Shown here one piece after another: positions 5,098-6,482 of a stretch of DNA of 6,482 nucleotides. The stretch is from positions 1-6,482 of the forward strand of contig UQTM01000115.1 of NCBI GenBank assembly GCA_900544025.1, written 5' to 3'. Source of the DNA: an uncultured Odoribacter sp. (GTDB taxonomy: Bacteria > Bacteroidota > Bacteroidia > Bacteroidales > Marinifilaceae). The notes below the pieces were generated by a model. That model was not told the origin of the DNA. It saw only the letters and a list, made by a program, of their open reading frames with translations, and did no database searches. The position numbers were made by a program, and so were the translations under genes. Within the stretch, counting starts at the first letter, position 1; every line of letters starts with the position of its first letter.

Positions 5098-6482
5098 TTA
5101 GAATCTTACACCCAGGGTAATGCGTCCCTGGTGATCGATGTATTTGTTGTGAACCGGCTCTGCAATGATGTCGTTGGCCGAGTCGTAAGGATCCTGGTAG
5201 AAATAGAAATTCGTAATGTCTTTCGAGAATTTGTAAACATAAGCCGCATCGAAGTAGAACGTTCCGAAATTCAGTCCGAATCCCAATGAGGCGGCTTGTA
5301 TTTTAGGATCGCTTTTCAGATAGCTGGGGACATCCGTGTTTTTGTAAGGCGATGCCCAGAAAGAATAGCCGCCCCGCAGGCTGAACGTACTGTTAAAGCG
5401 GTATTCCGCTCCTACCCTGAAATTGTGGGTTTTCTTTAAAGAACTTTTTATCAGGTCGTTCGCCCCGCTTCCGTCCGGTTCGTAGAAATCCTCTCCGTTG
5501 TTGCCGTTGCTGAATTTTGCTGCGGTATAATCGGTATATTCATAGTCGGCGCTGATGATGGCTTTCTGGAACAATACGGTAGCCAGACTGAATACGGCTT
5601 TCCAGGGAGTTTGCATATCGTAGTCGTAATCGTACGGTATGAGATAACTGTCGTAATAACGGTTGTTCTGTTCGTCGGGCTCATAAAATTCGGAGTGCAT
5701 GTCTTCGGTGTAATCGTCGGACATGGAAAAGAATGTCGGGGTGTGGACTGCCGCACCGATACGGAGTTCCGGAATAGGGCGGTAAATCAAACCGAATTTG
5801 AAATTCGTTCCCACGCCTTTGGTTTCCAGATATTGCCCGAAATTGTATTTATCCAGCCCGAAAAAATTGGTATTGCCGTTTCTTTCAACGCCTTTGCCTG
5901 TAAATATGGATTTATATTTGTAGCGTATGCTTTGTATGCCGATGGTCATACCGATATACAGTTTATCTTTGTAGTTCGTTCCGAAAGAAAAATCGTATTC
6001 CCCTTGATAACCGTCTTCTTTGATGTATTTCCGTTGTGTTCTTTCTTCCCCGGCCAATAAGGTAGGTTCGAATTCTCCGGTTGTTTCGTTGTAGGTAATC
6101 AATCCTGTGTTGTATGCCATTTGGGAACGGGCGTTCAGTATCTCGTCGAATTTGATCACTTCCGGAGGATTGGGGCTGTTTAGTATCCATGACAGGTCTG
6201 CGTTGGCTTCCAATGACCAAATCTGATTGAAAGAAGTTGTGGAATTGTACACATACTGATTGGTGATCCGGTTAAAGTTATTCAGATTGGTGTAATTGAT
6301 CGCAAAGTTGAAGCCTCTCCAATCGAAATTTTTATTGTGGAAAGCGACGACGCCTCCGAATGTCCCTAACTGAAACGAAGCATCGTTTGTCGCTCTGCCG
6401 CCCGATTTGGTTTTTGCCACATTCAGGTAGGGGGTAATGCTGATTTCCGATTTTCTGAACACTCCGATCCCTGCCGGGTTTA
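5098..6482 (-). CDS. OmpP1/FadL-family outer-membrane protein, 5' end outside window
   Basis: The C-terminal 460 codons of an outer-membrane beta-barrel protein of the OmpP1/FadL/TodX family, whose members move hydrophobic or other small compounds across the outer membrane. Bacteroidota copies are often labelled hemin receptor or outer-membrane transport protein without proof of substrate. The frame is open to the right edge and reads NPAGIGVFRKSEISITPYLN (6480-6421). This matches the conserved early barrel segment of the family, so the GTG at 6462 is not a real start and the signal peptide and hatch region lie outside. The body consists of alternating Tyr/Phe/Gly-rich strands, for example LRIGAAVHTPTFF, HNFRVGAEYRF and FSLRGGYSFW. 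It ends RITLGVRF, with the terminal Phe expected of BAM-assembled barrels. A Tyr/Asp-rich segment around 5617-5688 and FYEPD occurring twice suggest acidic loops. A strong hairpin terminator follows. The family is likely; the substrate is unknown. Confidence 0.85.
   Translation of the reverse strand, partial: NPAGIGVFRKSEISITPYLNVAKTKSGGRATNDASFQLGTFGGVVAFHNKNFDWRGFNFAINYTNLNNFNRITNQYVYNSTTSFNQIWSLEANADLSWILNSPNPPEVIKFDEILNARSQMAYNTGLITYNETTGEFEPTLLAGEERTQRKYIKEDGYQGEYDFSFGTNYKDKLYIGMTIGIQSIRYKYKSIFTGKGVERNGNTNFFGLDKYNFGQYLETKGVGTNFKFGLIYRPIPELRIGAAVHTPTFFSMSDDYTEDMHSEFYEPDEQNNRYYDSYLIPYDYDYDMQTPWKAVFSLATVLFQKAIISADYEYTDYTAAKFSNGNNGEDFYEPDGSGANDLIKSSLKKTHNFRVGAEYRFNSTFSLRGGYSFWASPYKNTDVPSYLKSDPKIQAASLGFGLNFGTFYFDAAYVYKFSKDITNFYFYQDPYDSANDIIAEPVHNKYIDHQGRITLGVRF

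Noticed and set aside
5611..6060. 149-codon + strand frame with Val/Ile/Phe-rich stretches resembling membrane segments
   Set aside because: It is antisense to Tyr/Asp-rich barrel strands, whose complements read as Val/Ile/Phe; the hydrophobicity is a by-product.
1..6482. tRNA, rRNA, CRISPR array, insertion sequence or attachment site
   Set aside because: No tRNA-like cloverleaf with CCA, no spaced direct repeats, no transposase and no long terminal inverted repeats were seen; the only notable inverted repeats are the hairpins listed.

Overview
The window looks like chromosomal DNA of a gut-type Bacteroidales bacterium (phylum Bacteroidota). The evidence is a NVEALA-family secreted protein next to a 6-bladed beta-propeller lipoprotein, a DUF4369/TlpA-type lipoprotein, a Bacteroidota-type FadL-like outer-membrane protein, translation starts without clear Shine-Dalgarno sequences, and a promoter match of the Bacteroidetes type (ATTG-N20-TACCTTTG) before miaB. 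A genus cannot be named safely from the sequence.

Left block (1-1586, + strand): a 112-aa exported protein with a NVEALA-like leader (NIEALA) and a four-cysteine mature part, followed 67 nt later by a 387-aa lipoprotein of the 6-bladed beta-propeller (DUF5128/BF3164-like) type. The block is AT-rich: hand counts give about 31% GC over the first 360 bases and 35-38% in sampled lines of the propeller gene. This is the accessory-looking part of the window. A GC-rich hairpin with a T-rich tail (1631-1669) lies in the gap facing the next block.

Middle block (1739-4843, - strand, read right to left): a probable operon miaB -> SpoU/TrmH-family RNA 2'-O-methyltransferase -> TlpA-like thioredoxin-fold lipoprotein, with gaps of 11 and 37 nt. 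It is led by the promoter match at 4890-4921. Sampled lines give about 52-55% GC in miaB and 42-48% in the tlpA-like gene. The first two genes modify RNA; the third is a periplasm-facing thiol-redox lipoprotein whose link to them is unclear.

Right block (5098-6482, - strand): the C-terminal 460 codons of an OmpP1/FadL-family beta-barrel protein. It enters the window in frame at the right edge, so its signal peptide and N-terminus are missing. A long hairpin (4970-5013), T-rich at its 3' end, separates it from the miaB operon.

The most interesting element is the NVEALA protein plus propeller lipoprotein pair: a recurrent but functionally uncharacterised Bacteroidota arrangement, here AT-rich, with a weak attenuator-like hairpin between the genes. 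No tRNA, rRNA, CRISPR array, insertion sequence or attachment site was found.
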